Source of the DNA: Oscillospiraceae bacterium
GTDB taxonomy: Bacteria > Bacillota > Clostridia > Oscillospirales > Oscillospiraceae
NCBI GenBank assembly: GCA_020025305.1
Contig: JAHHSG010000024.1
Span: 1-10,757, forward strand
Reading direction: 5' to 3'
DNA length: 10,757 bases
Every line of letters begins with the position of its first letter. Position 1 is the first letter of the stretch. Shown here piece after piece: positions 1-5,963 of the stretch. Made by a program: the position numbers and the translations under genes. Under the pieces are notes generated by a model, which saw nothing but the letters and a program-made list of their open reading frames with translations, made no database searches and had not been told where the DNA came from.

Positions 1-172
1 CGGTATCATCACTCTGCCCGAGGGCGTTGAGATGTGCATGCCCGGCGATAACGTCGACATGAGTGTTGAGCTGATCACCCCCATCGCTATCGAGGAGGGT
101 CTGCGTTTCGCTATCCGCGAGGGCGGCCGTACCGTCGGTTCCGGTGTTGTTATCCAGATCAACGCTGACTAA
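1..172 (+). CDS. tuf: Elongation factor Tu, C-terminal end (partial)
   Basis: This is the last 56 codons of EF-Tu, the GTPase that delivers aminoacyl-tRNA to the ribosome. The window opens inside the gene: reading from base 2 gives GIITLPEGVEMCMPGDNVDM, then a PIAIEEGLRFAIREGGRTVG block and the ending VVIQINAD before TAA. The PEGVEM.MPGDN and GLRFAIREGGRTVG.GVV strings are hallmarks of domain 3, the C-terminal beta-barrel of EF-Tu. Nothing looks broken, and the stop is followed 20 bases later by a strong terminator, so tuf is the last gene of its operon. Upstream partners (often fusA and ribosomal protein genes) lie outside the window. Confidence 0.97.
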   Translation, partial: GIITLPEGVEMCMPGDNVDMSVELITPIAIEEGLRFAIREGGRTVGSGVVIQINAD

Positions 173-192
173 TTGAAGCAATTTTCAAGTAA

Positions 193-224
193 AAGAAGCG
201 ACCCTGATGGGTCGCTTCTTTTCT
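193..224 (+). terminator. Rho-independent terminator of tuf
   Basis: A perfect 12-bp stem is formed by aagaagcgaccc (193-204) and gggtcgcttctt (209-220), with a 4-base loop (tgat). The T-rich run TTCTTTTCT overlaps and follows the right arm. It begins 20 bases after the tuf stop and separates the tuf transcript from serA. Confidence 0.93.
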
Positions 225-353
225 ATATTTAGAAAGAGAATGTGCACATTTTTTCTCCACCCAAGAGGAAAAGTGCCTGCGCTTGATCTGCTGATGGCAA
301 AAGAAAACCAAAGCAATATACAGATTCCCCCGATAATTTGTCGATTTCCGCTG
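225..353. other. Intergenic spacer between tuf terminator and serA promoter
   Basis: The tuf-serA gap (173-474) is about 300 bases. It contains the tuf terminator, this spacer, then the serA promoter and leader. In this spacer I see no start codon with a good ribosome binding site, no tRNA, and no T-box or recognisable riboswitch core. The open frame that crosses it on the plus strand has low-complexity basic composition and looks like chance. Confidence 0.6.
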
Positions 354-382
354 TTGACCAAAATTCATCCAATTACTATAAT
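354..382 (+). promoter_or_regulatory. Sigma-A promoter for serA
   Basis: TTGACC (354-359) is followed by 17 bases and an exact TATAAT (377-382). The predicted start of transcription is near 389, which gives a leader of about 85 bases before the serA start codon. Spacing and both hexamers fit a strong housekeeping promoter. Confidence 0.85.
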
Positions 383-390
383 AAAGATGC

Positions 391-453
391 TGCGCAGGAA
401 GCGGCGCCAGCGCCGCACGTTCCTTCGCAAGTATTCTGACCGACTGCGGTCAG
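391..453 (+). promoter_or_regulatory. Two tandem hairpins in the serA 5' leader
   Basis: Hairpin A spans 391-429. Its arms are tgcg, aggaa and gcggcg on the left and cgccgc, ttcct and cgca on the right, with a ccag loop, one mismatch and a 3-base bulge. Hairpin B (436-453, ctgaccgactgcggtcag) is a perfect 7-bp stem with a 4-base loop. Hairpin A begins almost at the predicted transcript 5' end. Neither is followed by a T-run, so they are not ordinary terminators, and there is no T-box sequence. Roles in mRNA stability or translational control are inference. Confidence 0.55.
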
Positions 454-466
454 CCAAATTTGGAGG
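454..466 (+). promoter_or_regulatory. serA ribosome binding site, within a short palindrome
   Basis: GGAGG (462-466) lies 8 bases before ATG 475 and fixes that start over the in-frame TTG at 460. The first two G bases are also the end of a perfect 10-base palindrome, ccaaatttgg (454-463). The palindrome could be a small protein-binding dyad or chance. Confidence 0.7.
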
Positions 467-474
467 AATCTCCC

Positions 475-1641
475 ATGTACCGTATCAAAACCATGAACAA
501 GATCTCTGCTGTAGGTTTGAACACCTTTGACCGCCAAAGCTATGAAGTGGGCGAAGATCTGGCACAGGAGGATGCCATTCTGGTGCGTTCTGCCAAGCTC
601 CACGACTATGCGTGCCCCAAAAGCCTGCTGGCTATCGCTCGTGCCGGTTCCGGCGTGAACAACATTCCCCTGGAACGTTGCAGCGAGCAGGGAATCGTGG
701 TCTTTAACACCCCCGGTGCCAATGCCAACGCCGTAAAGGAGCTGGTGCTGTGCAGCCTGCTGTTGGCGTCCCGTGACGTGTCCGGCGCAATTCGCTGGGT
801 TCGCCAGCAGGTCGAAGAGGGAACAGACGTGACTACGGTGGTGGAAAAGGGTAAGTCCGCCTTCGTAGGCCCGGAGCTGTACCACAAGACATTGGGAATC
901 ATCGGCTTGGGTGCCATTGGTTCTTTGGTGGCCAATACCGCCCTTTCTATGGGGATGGACGTGTACGGCTATGACCCCTATTTGTCGGTGGATGCGGCCT
1001 TGCGTCTGGATCGGCATGTAAAAGTGGTTAAGGACGTGCGGGAGCTCTATAAAAAGTCAGACTATATCACCATGCATATCCACTATACCCCGGAGACGAA
1101 GCATCTCATCAACGCCGAGGCCATGGCGGCCATGAAGCGCGGTGCTCGGGTCATCAATTTGGCCCGCGGGGAAATTGTGGACGACGAGGCGATGATCGCC
1201 GCGCTGGAGACGGGCCGGGTGGCAAGCTATGTGACCGACTTCCCCAATAACCGTCTGGTGGCAGCTCCCCATGTGGTGGCGATGCCCCATCTGGGTGCAT
1301 CTACCCCGGAAAGTGAGCAAAACTGTGCCGTGATGGCCGCCCGTGAGCTGCAGGACTATCTGGAAAACGGGAATATCCGACACGCAGTCAATCTGCCGGA
1401 TGTGGAGATGACGCGCACTGGCATGTGCCGTATGTGTATTATTCATAAAAATGTGCCTGCCATGTTGGCCAATATCACTACACTTCTGTCCCGTGATGGA
1501 GTGAATGTGGAGAACTTAAGCAATAAATCAAAAGAGGACTACGCCTACACAATCGTCGATCTGGGCACCGATGTGGAAGCGGCTGTCATTGAAGAAGTGA
1601 AGCGACTGCCCAACGTGATCCGTGTCCGCGTGATCCGCTGA
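475..1641 (+). CDS. serA: D-3-phosphoglycerate dehydrogenase (short, ACT-domain type)
   Basis: This enzyme oxidises 3-phosphoglycerate to 3-phosphohydroxypyruvate with NAD+, the first committed step of serine synthesis in the cytosol. The 388-residue protein has an N-terminal substrate-binding part with ARAGSGVNNIP (55-65), a Rossmann NAD-binding core with GLGAIG (144-149), and the 2-hydroxyacid dehydrogenase signature KRGARVINLARGEIVDDEA (221-239) holding catalytic Arg231. MPHLGASTPESE holds His272. A C-terminal ACT domain (about 317-388) is the usual site of serine feedback. The length fits short SerA proteins of Clostridia and Bacteroides rather than the ~410-residue E. coli form or the ~525-residue B. 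subtilis form. The stretch before His272 reads YVTDFPNNRLVAAPHVVA, and I do not see the usual catalytic Glu there. Its own promoter and terminator make it monocistronic; no serC is adjacent. Confidence 0.95.
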   Translation: MYRIKTMNKISAVGLNTFDRQSYEVGEDLAQEDAILVRSAKLHDYACPKSLLAIARAGSGVNNIPLERCSEQGIVVFNTPGANANAVKELVLCSLLLASRDVSGAIRWVRQQVEEGTDVTTVVEKGKSAFVGPELYHKTLGIIGLGAIGSLVANTALSMGMDVYGYDPYLSVDAALRLDRHVKVVKDVRELYKKSDYITMHIHYTPETKHLINAEAMAAMKRGARVINLARGEIVDDEAMIAALETGRVASYVTDFPNNRLVAAPHVVAMPHLGASTPESEQNCAVMAARELQDYLENGNIRHAVNLPDVEMTRTGMCRMCIIHKNVPAMLANITTLLSRDGVNVENLSNKSKEDYAYTIVDLGTDVEAAVIEEVKRLPNVIRVRVIR

Positions 1642-2143
1642 GTGGACGAATCGCCCCGGAAAACCAAGCGTTTTCCGGGGCTTTTTCATGCTTGGGAAAG
1701 GTGAGATCGGCACGAAAACCATCCTCGCCCAAGACGATCAGATCACCGCCGATGATTGCATCGTTTGCCAGATAAAGGTTGATTTGCACATCCTCGGTCC
1801 GTTCCGGGTAGTTGGTTACGGCATAGGTATAGCGATGTACGGTCTGACCGGCAAATTGGGAAAAGGGCAGGCCCTGGGCATCTTGCAGGGCAGCATAGTC
1901 GCTCCAGGTGCCTTCCAATTTTTCAGGCAGGGTTAGATGGAGTGTTTCCACTTCCTGAGGTAATACCTGCCAGCCTAAGCTTTCCAGATATGCGACTCGT
2001 GCCGTTGTATCAGCACCAGGAATGGGCGCATCGGCCTTTTTTCCGCAGCCCCACAGCAAAAGTAGCAGCACGAGCAGCAGTGCCCCTCCGGTGGAGATGG
2101 TGGCCAAGAGCCGTTTACGCCGCTTGATATGGATTAAAATCAT
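1586..2143 (-). CDS. DUF4830 domain-containing lipoprotein or membrane-anchored protein
   Basis: The 185-residue protein starts with a basic patch (IKRRKRLL) and a strongly hydrophobic stretch (about 18-31), then LWGCGKK with Cys33 placed like a lipobox cysteine. It is probably exported and anchored. Trp at -2 is unusual, so a plain membrane anchor is also possible. Residues about 48-146 match my memory of DUF4830: AYLESLGWQV (51-60), HRYTYAVTNYP (103-113), an IGGD motif (131-134) and DGF (141-143). The function of this family is unknown to me. ATG 2143 has a good ribosome binding site on the minus strand (AAAGGGG, opposite 2151-2157). Family members usually end soon after the DGF segment. 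Here about 39 more residues follow, encoded by the serA terminator hairpin and by antisense of the serA 3' end, so the tail may come from stop loss or a small frameshift. Confidence 0.8.
   Translation of the reverse strand: MILIHIKRRKRLLATISTGGALLLVLLLLLWGCGKKADAPIPGADTTARVAYLESLGWQVLPQEVETLHLTLPEKLEGTWSDYAALQDAQGLPFSQFAGQTVHRYTYAVTNYPERTEDVQINLYLANDAIIGGDLIVLGEDGFRADLTFPKHEKAPENAWFSGAIRPLSGSRGHGSRWAVASLLQ
1654..1686 (+). terminator. Rho-independent terminator of serA
   Basis: A perfect 10-bp stem is formed by ccccggaaaa (1654-1663) and ttttccgggg (1671-1680), with a 7-base loop, followed by CTTTTT. It starts 12 bases after the serA stop. On the minus strand the hairpin is followed by CGATTCGTCC, not a T-run, so it should act only on the serA side. 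The hairpin DNA also lies inside the coding frame of the convergent DUF4830 gene. Confidence 0.93.
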
Positions 2144-2166
2144 AGGTTCACCCCTTTGTAAGGATA

Positions 2167-2195
2167 TTCCCAGAAAGACGGAAATATGTTAAGAT
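2167..2195 (+). promoter_or_regulatory. Possible weak promoter for rsuA
   Basis: TTCCCA (2167-2172), 17 bases, then TAAGAT (2190-2195) gives four of six matches in each hexamer, in the 73-base gap between the divergent DUF4830 and rsuA genes. It is the best plus-strand candidate I found, but far weaker than the other promoters in the window. Confidence 0.3.
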
Positions 2196-2216
2196 AGGCA
2201 AAAAGGAGGCGGGCAG

Positions 2217-2972
2217 ATGGATCGTTTGGATAAAGTCATCAGTGCCACGGGGAAAAAGTCCCGCAAAGAGGTGAAACTGCTGGTGCGGCAGGGCCGCATC
2301 ATGGTGGATGGTGTCCCGGCAGTTGCAGCAGAGATGAAAGTGGACCCGGAGACGGCGGAGATTTTGCTGGATGGGGAGAAGATCCGCTACGAGAAATATA
2401 CGTATTTGATGCTGCATAAGCCGGCAGGCGTTCTCTCGGCCGTAGAAGACAGCCGCCAGAGGACGGTACTGGATTTGCTGCCCCAAGAACTGCGCCGTCG
2501 GGATCTCTCACCGGTGGGGCGGTTGGATAAGGACACGGAGGGGCTGCTGCTTCTGACCAACGATGGAGCCCTGGCCCATCAGCTGCTGCGGCCTAAGTCC
2601 CATGTGGATAAGGTCTATTATGCCCGTGTGGCGGGCGAACTGGAAGCGTCGGACTGCGAAGCCTTTGCAAGCGGCATGACGCTGGGGGACGGCTTTACCT
2701 GTATGCCGGCGGGGTTGGAGATTCTCTCGCCCTGCGAGGCGCTCGTCACACTGCAAGAGGGAAAATTTCATCAGGTCAAACGGATGTTGGCCGCACGGGG
2801 GAAACCGGTTGTCTATCTAAAGCGGCTTTCCATGGGAAGTCTTCGGCTGGATGAAACATTGACGCCGGGAGAATACCGTCCTCTGACCGCCGAGGAAGTC
2901 GAGGGACTTCGCTCTACGGTAAATGCGCTTATATCGACAGAACGCCAAAAAATGCGGAAAGGTTTTTGTTGA
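2217..2972 (+). CDS. rsuA: 16S rRNA pseudouridine synthase, RsuA family
   Basis: RsuA-family enzymes isomerise one uridine of 16S rRNA to pseudouridine (U516 in E. coli) during 30S assembly. The 251-residue protein begins with an S4 RNA-binding domain (about 1-48: MDRLDKVISATGKKSRKEVK, then LLVRQGRIMVDG). The catalytic domain follows, with the lead-in YLMLHKPAGVLSAVEDSRQR (63-82). The family signature GRLDKDTEGLLLLTNDGAL (101-119) has Asp104 as the expected catalytic residue. EGKFHQVKRML (181-191) and the closing PGEYRPLTAEE (217-227) are also typical. AAGGAGG lies 7 bases before ATG 2217. HKPAGVLSA and HQVKRM favour the RsuA branch over RluB/E/F, but the exact target uridine cannot be proven from sequence. 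No terminator separates it from the next promoter. Confidence 0.92.
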   Translation: MDRLDKVISATGKKSRKEVKLLVRQGRIMVDGVPAVAAEMKVDPETAEILLDGEKIRYEKYTYLMLHKPAGVLSAVEDSRQRTVLDLLPQELRRRDLSPVGRLDKDTEGLLLLTNDGALAHQLLRPKSHVDKVYYARVAGELEASDCEAFASGMTLGDGFTCMPAGLEILSPCEALVTLQEGKFHQVKRMLAARGKPVVYLKRLSMGSLRLDETLTPGEYRPLTAEEVEGLRSTVNALISTERQKMRKGFC

Positions 2973-2988
2973 AAATATAAAAAAATGC

Positions 2989-3017
2989 TTGCAAATCCGT
3001 GATTATGACGATATAAT
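2989..3017 (+). promoter_or_regulatory. Sigma-A promoter for the PucR-type regulator
   Basis: TTGCAA (2989-2994), 17 bases, then exact TATAAT (3012-3017). The transcript should start near 3024, giving a leader of about 60 bases before ATG 3085. It lies 17 bases after the rsuA stop, so the regulator does not depend on rsuA transcription. Confidence 0.82.
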
Positions 3018-3084
3018 GGAAGAAATCAATAGACCGGATTGCACAAATTACCCACAGAGTAAATAAGCGGGAGGGGCCAGATAT

Positions 3085-4179
3085 ATGTCAGGGAGAATTT
3101 TTCAGAACGTTGTGCTTCAGTTTAAAGAAACCACCGATCGTACCATCGGTGTGATTGATGCCGAGGGTACTGTGATCGCGTGCAGTGAGCTGACAGGGAT
3201 CGGTAAAAAATGGGCACAGTATGTGGAGGATATTCAAGCAGCTGAAGGTGCCTGCGTGATGCTGGAGGGAAGAACTTTTAAGGCACTGCCCAGCTGGGGC
3301 CCTCGCTTTGACTATGCTGTTTTTGCCAATGGGGATGACAGCGTGGGCCGCACGGTTTGCGCCATGGCTGCGGTGGCGCTTAACTCCGCAAAGACCTATT
3401 ATGAGGAGAAGCACGATAAAGGCTCCTTCATTAAGAATATCATCTCGGATAACATCCTTGTCAGCGATATTTATATGCGCGCCAAGGAACTGCATGTGGC
3501 GGCGGAGGTCTGCCGTGCCGTCTTTGTGATTCGCCCGGTGGATGACTCCAATGAGACCGTGCCGGTGGATGTTATTCAGAATATGTTCCCGGATCGCCAG
3601 AACGATTTTGTCCTCAGCGTGGGGGAAAATGATGTGGCGCTGATCCATCAGATGCCCGACGACACTACCGGGAAGGATATGGAGAAGGTGGCGGCGCAGA
3701 TTGAAGAGGAACTGCGTCAGGATGGCGAGAGCCGTGTGTTTGTGGGCATCGGTACGCTGGCCACCCATCTGCGTGATCTGGCCAAGGCTTACAAGGAGGC
3801 ACAGATTGCCATTGAGGTTGGCAAGGTGTTTGATACGGAGCGCTACATTATCAACTATGAAAACCTGGGAATCGGTCGGTTGATCTATCAGCTGCCCACC
3901 ACTCTGTGCGAGATGTTCCTGCAGGAAGTCTTTAAGAAAAATCCCATTGATGCGTTGGATCAGGAGACGCTGTTCACAATCTATAAGTTCTTTGAGAACA
4001 ACCTGAACGTGTCTGAAACCGCCCGCAAGTTGTTTGTCCACCGCAATACGCTGGTCTATCGTCTGGAAAAAATCAAGAAGCTGACCGGCCTTGATTTGCG
4101 TGAGTTTGACGATGCTATTACCTTTAAGGTAGCCCTCATGGTCAAGAAGTACCTGACCAGCCGGGGAATCGATTCCTAA
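3085..4179 (+). CDS. PucR/CdaR-type helix-turn-helix transcriptional regulator
   Basis: A 364-residue cytosolic regulator. The N-terminal part (about 1-110) includes TDRTIGVIDAEGTVIACSEL (17-36), which resembles the small-molecule sensing region of CdaR-type proteins. The middle (about 140-265) looks like the degenerate GGDEF-like module of the family (RAVFVIRPV, VFVGIGTLATHLRDLAKAYK). The C-terminal part (about 295-357) is a PucR-type HTH: FFENNLNVSETARKLFVHRN, then TLVYRLEKIKKLTGLDLREF. Family members regulate purine or sugar-diacid use in other bacteria. The ligand and targets here are unknown, and no metabolic genes adjoin it. GGGAGGGG lies about 8 bases before ATG 3085. Its own promoter and terminator make it monocistronic, so it probably acts on distant genes or on itself. 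Confidence 0.88.
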   Translation: MSGRIFQNVVLQFKETTDRTIGVIDAEGTVIACSELTGIGKKWAQYVEDIQAAEGACVMLEGRTFKALPSWGPRFDYAVFANGDDSVGRTVCAMAAVALNSAKTYYEEKHDKGSFIKNIISDNILVSDIYMRAKELHVAAEVCRAVFVIRPVDDSNETVPVDVIQNMFPDRQNDFVLSVGENDVALIHQMPDDTTGKDMEKVAAQIEEELRQDGESRVFVGIGTLATHLRDLAKAYKEAQIAIEVGKVFDTERYIINYENLGIGRLIYQLPTTLCEMFLQEVFKKNPIDALDQETLFTIYKFFENNLNVSETARKLFVHRNTLVYRLEKIKKLTGLDLREFDDAITFKVALMVKKYLTSRGIDS

Positions 4180-4200
4180 AGCGAAAGAAAATGACCTGTA

Positions 4201-4238
4201 AGATGCTGCAGTTGCGTGAACTGCGGCATCTTTTTTCT
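4201..4238 (+). terminator. Rho-independent terminator of the PucR-type regulator
   Basis: A 13-bp stem with one T-G wobble pairs agatgctgcagtt (4201-4213) with aactgcggcatct (4219-4231) around a 5-base loop, followed by TTTTTTCTT. It begins 21 bases after the regulator's stop codon. Confidence 0.92.
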
Positions 4239-4283
4239 TGAGCGTATGGGAAGTCTGTTCACGGATTTTTCATATCTTTCCTG

Positions 4284-4312
4284 TTGTCATTTTGTAACTT
4301 TTTGATTATAAT
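4284..4312 (+). promoter_or_regulatory. Sigma-A promoter for the ftsEX-hydrolase operon
   Basis: TTGTCA (4284-4289), 17 bases, then exact TATAAT (4307-4312). The predicted transcript start is near 4319, about 70 bases before the ftsE start. The previous terminator ends 46 bases upstream, so this should drive the three-gene operon alone. Confidence 0.83.
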
Positions 4313-4388
4313 GTAGAAAGATGAGGGAAATGCGCGATGGAGGACTGTGCCGGAGCGCGTCGGATTTAGGATAGGAATGAGGTATAGT

Positions 4389-5072
4389 ATGATCCGATTG
4401 ACCGATGTAAAAAAGACATATAGTAATGGAACAGAGGCCTTGCAGGGCATCTCTTTTACGATAGAAGACGGAGAATTTGTATTTTTGGTGGGCCCATCCG
4501 GCAGCGGAAAGTCCACGATTATTAAGCTTTTGACCGGTGAAGTAGAGCCTACGGAAGGGCGTGTGATGATCAACGGCTTTTCCATGAGCCGCATTTCCAA
4601 CCGTCAGATCCCTTATATGCGTCGGACGATTGGTGTTATTTTTCAGGATTTCAGACTGATTCCTAAAAAAACGGTGTACGACAACCTGAGTCTTGCCATG
4701 CACGCCGTAGGGGCCTCTGCCAAAGAGATTCAGAGCCGTATTCCCTATGTGCTGGATCTGGTGGGTCTTGCGGGAAAGGAGCAGCGCTATCCTGACGAGC
4801 TGTCCGGCGGTGAGCAGCAGCGCGTGGCCATTGCCCGTGCACTGGTAAATAATCCCAGCACGATTGTGGCTGACGAGCCTACGGGAAATCTGGATCCCAG
4901 CCGTTCTTTGGAGATCATGATGCTGTTGGAGCGGATCAATGCATTGGGAACTACTGTGGTGGTAGTCACCCATGAGCGTGGGCTTGTGAACCACTTTGAT
5001 AAGCGTGTGATTATGATCGCCGACGGTGTTGTCGCCGGCGATGGCATGGGAACCTATGAGGTGCGGGAATGA
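4389..5072 (+). CDS. ftsE: Cell division ATP-binding protein FtsE
   Basis: FtsE is the cytosolic ATPase of the FtsEX complex. It does not move a substrate; it drives shape changes in FtsX that switch on a cell-wall hydrolase outside. The 227-residue protein has all ABC ATPase motifs: Walker A GPSGSGKST (35-43), Q-loop Gln86 in VIFQDF, signature LSGGEQQ (138-144), Walker B with ADEPT (161-165), and switch His195 in VTHE. MIRLTDVKKTYSNGTEALQG matches the usual FtsE N-terminus, so I chose ATG 4389, which has GAGGT 5 bases upstream. In-frame starts at GTG 4347 and ATG 4377 would add 14 or 4 residues lacking family resemblance. Its stop overlaps the ftsX start (ATGA), which suggests translational coupling. 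A general ABC ATPase is excluded by the ftsX partner. Confidence 0.96.
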   Translation: MIRLTDVKKTYSNGTEALQGISFTIEDGEFVFLVGPSGSGKSTIIKLLTGEVEPTEGRVMINGFSMSRISNRQIPYMRRTIGVIFQDFRLIPKKTVYDNLSLAMHAVGASAKEIQSRIPYVLDLVGLAGKEQRYPDELSGGEQQRVAIARALVNNPSTIVADEPTGNLDPSRSLEIMMLLERINALGTTVVVVTHERGLVNHFDKRVIMIADGVVAGDGMGTYEVRE

Positions 5073-5953
5073 AACATAATTTTTCTTACTTTTTTAAAGA
5101 GGGCGTACGGAATATGTTCTCCCATGGTTTCATGTCCTTTGCAGCTGTGGGAGTGACGGTGGCCTGCCTCTTGATTATGGGAACTTTTTCCCTGGTGGCC
5201 TTCGATTTGAATGAAAATCTGAAAGATTTGCAGCGTGAAAACGCTGTATTGGCCTTTGTGGATGAAAATCTGACCGATGCGGAGGCACGGGGCTTGCAGC
5301 CAAAACTGGAAGGCCTGCCCGGTGTGGCAGACTGCACCTTTGTCTCCCGGGATGAAGCCCGTGACAACTATGTGGAGAAGTATGATGAAAATGATCTCTA
5401 TGAGGATCTGGAGGCAGAGATCTTTCGCCATCGTTACGTCATACATATGACGGATCTGACAGTCATGGATGATTTGCGTGCCGATTTGGAGCAGGTAGAG
5501 GGCATTGTGAAGGTGCGGGCAGATGAGGCCATTTCCAACGGATTTATCACCATGCGCAATATTGCCGGCGTGATCAGTGTGGCGCTGATTGCCGTGCTGC
5601 TGATTGTGTCCATCTTTATCATGTCCAATACCATTAAGCTAACTACGTTTGACCGCCGCGATGAGATCGCCATTATGAAGATGGTAGGAGCGACGGATAG
5701 CTTTATCCAATGGCCCTTTGTCTACGAGGGCTTATTGCTGGGTATCACGGGGGCGGTAGTGGCGTTTGGACTGCAGTGGCTGCTGTATACCGGTATGGTG
5801 AAAGGCGTTATGTCTTCTGATACGCTGCAGCTGCTGAGCATGGTGCCGTTTGCAGATATTTGGCTGCCGGTGGCGCTGGTCTTTTTAGCGGTAGGTATTC
5901 TGGTCGGTGTGGGCGGCAGCTTGACTGCTATCCGCAAATTCCTGCGTGTATAG
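5069..5953 (+). CDS. ftsX: Cell division permease-like protein FtsX
   Basis: FtsX is the membrane half of FtsEX and relays ATP hydrolysis by FtsE to peptidoglycan hydrolases outside the membrane. The 294-residue protein has the family layout: a short cytosolic N-terminus, a first membrane segment (about 21-45), an extracellular domain (about 50-160), and three C-terminal membrane segments (about 164-187, 217-240, 265-288). Between segments 2 and 3 lies FDRRDEIAIMKMVGATDSFI (194-213), the strongly conserved FtsX/MacB loop. The start overlaps the ftsE stop. In the extracellular domain, where many FtsX proteins have an NPLPDS-like string, this one reads EAEIFRHRYVIHM (115-127), so its hydrolase-binding surface may be lineage-specific. 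The hydrolase gene begins 10 bases downstream. Confidence 0.95.
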   Translation: MKHNFSYFFKEGVRNMFSHGFMSFAAVGVTVACLLIMGTFSLVAFDLNENLKDLQRENAVLAFVDENLTDAEARGLQPKLEGLPGVADCTFVSRDEARDNYVEKYDENDLYEDLEAEIFRHRYVIHMTDLTVMDDLRADLEQVEGIVKVRADEAISNGFITMRNIAGVISVALIAVLLIVSIFIMSNTIKLTTFDRRDEIAIMKMVGATDSFIQWPFVYEGLLLGITGAVVAFGLQWLLYTGMVKGVMSSDTLQLLSMVPFADIWLPVALVFLAVGILVGVGGSLTAIRKFLRV

Positions 5954-5958
5954 GGAGG
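5953..5958 (+). promoter_or_regulatory. Ribosome binding site that sets a GTG start for the M23 hydrolase
   Basis: GGGAGG lies 5 bases before GTG 5964 and overlaps the last base of the ftsX stop codon. The earlier in-frame GTG at 5946 lies inside ftsX, has no such site, and would prefix a poor start to the signal peptide. Confidence 0.75.
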
Positions 5959-5963
5959 ATCGT

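Noticed and set aside
207..474. Plus-strand open frame of 107 codons between tuf and serA
   Set aside because: It starts in the tuf terminator, runs through the serA promoter and leader, and encodes a very basic low-complexity string without motifs.
389..474. T-box or amino-acid riboswitch ahead of serA
   Set aside because: The leader is only about 85 bases, with no T-box core sequence, no terminator/antiterminator pair and no T-run. I kept only the plain hairpins.
1654..1686. Bidirectional terminator shared by serA and the DUF4830 gene
   Set aside because: On the minus strand the hairpin is followed by CGATTCGTCC rather than a T-run, and the hairpin is inside the DUF4830 coding frame, so it is not a standard terminator for that side.
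3088..4041. Minus-strand open frame of 317 codons opposite the PucR-type regulator gene
   Set aside because: It lies fully inside a clear regulator gene, has His- and Gln-rich composition typical of antisense reading of GC-rich codons, and shows no family motif. It is a shadow frame.
4321..4374. Short open frame (17 codons from ATG 4321) in the ftsE leader
   Set aside because: It begins almost at the predicted transcript start with no room for a ribosome binding site, and its product has no recognisable feature. Chance is the simplest reading.
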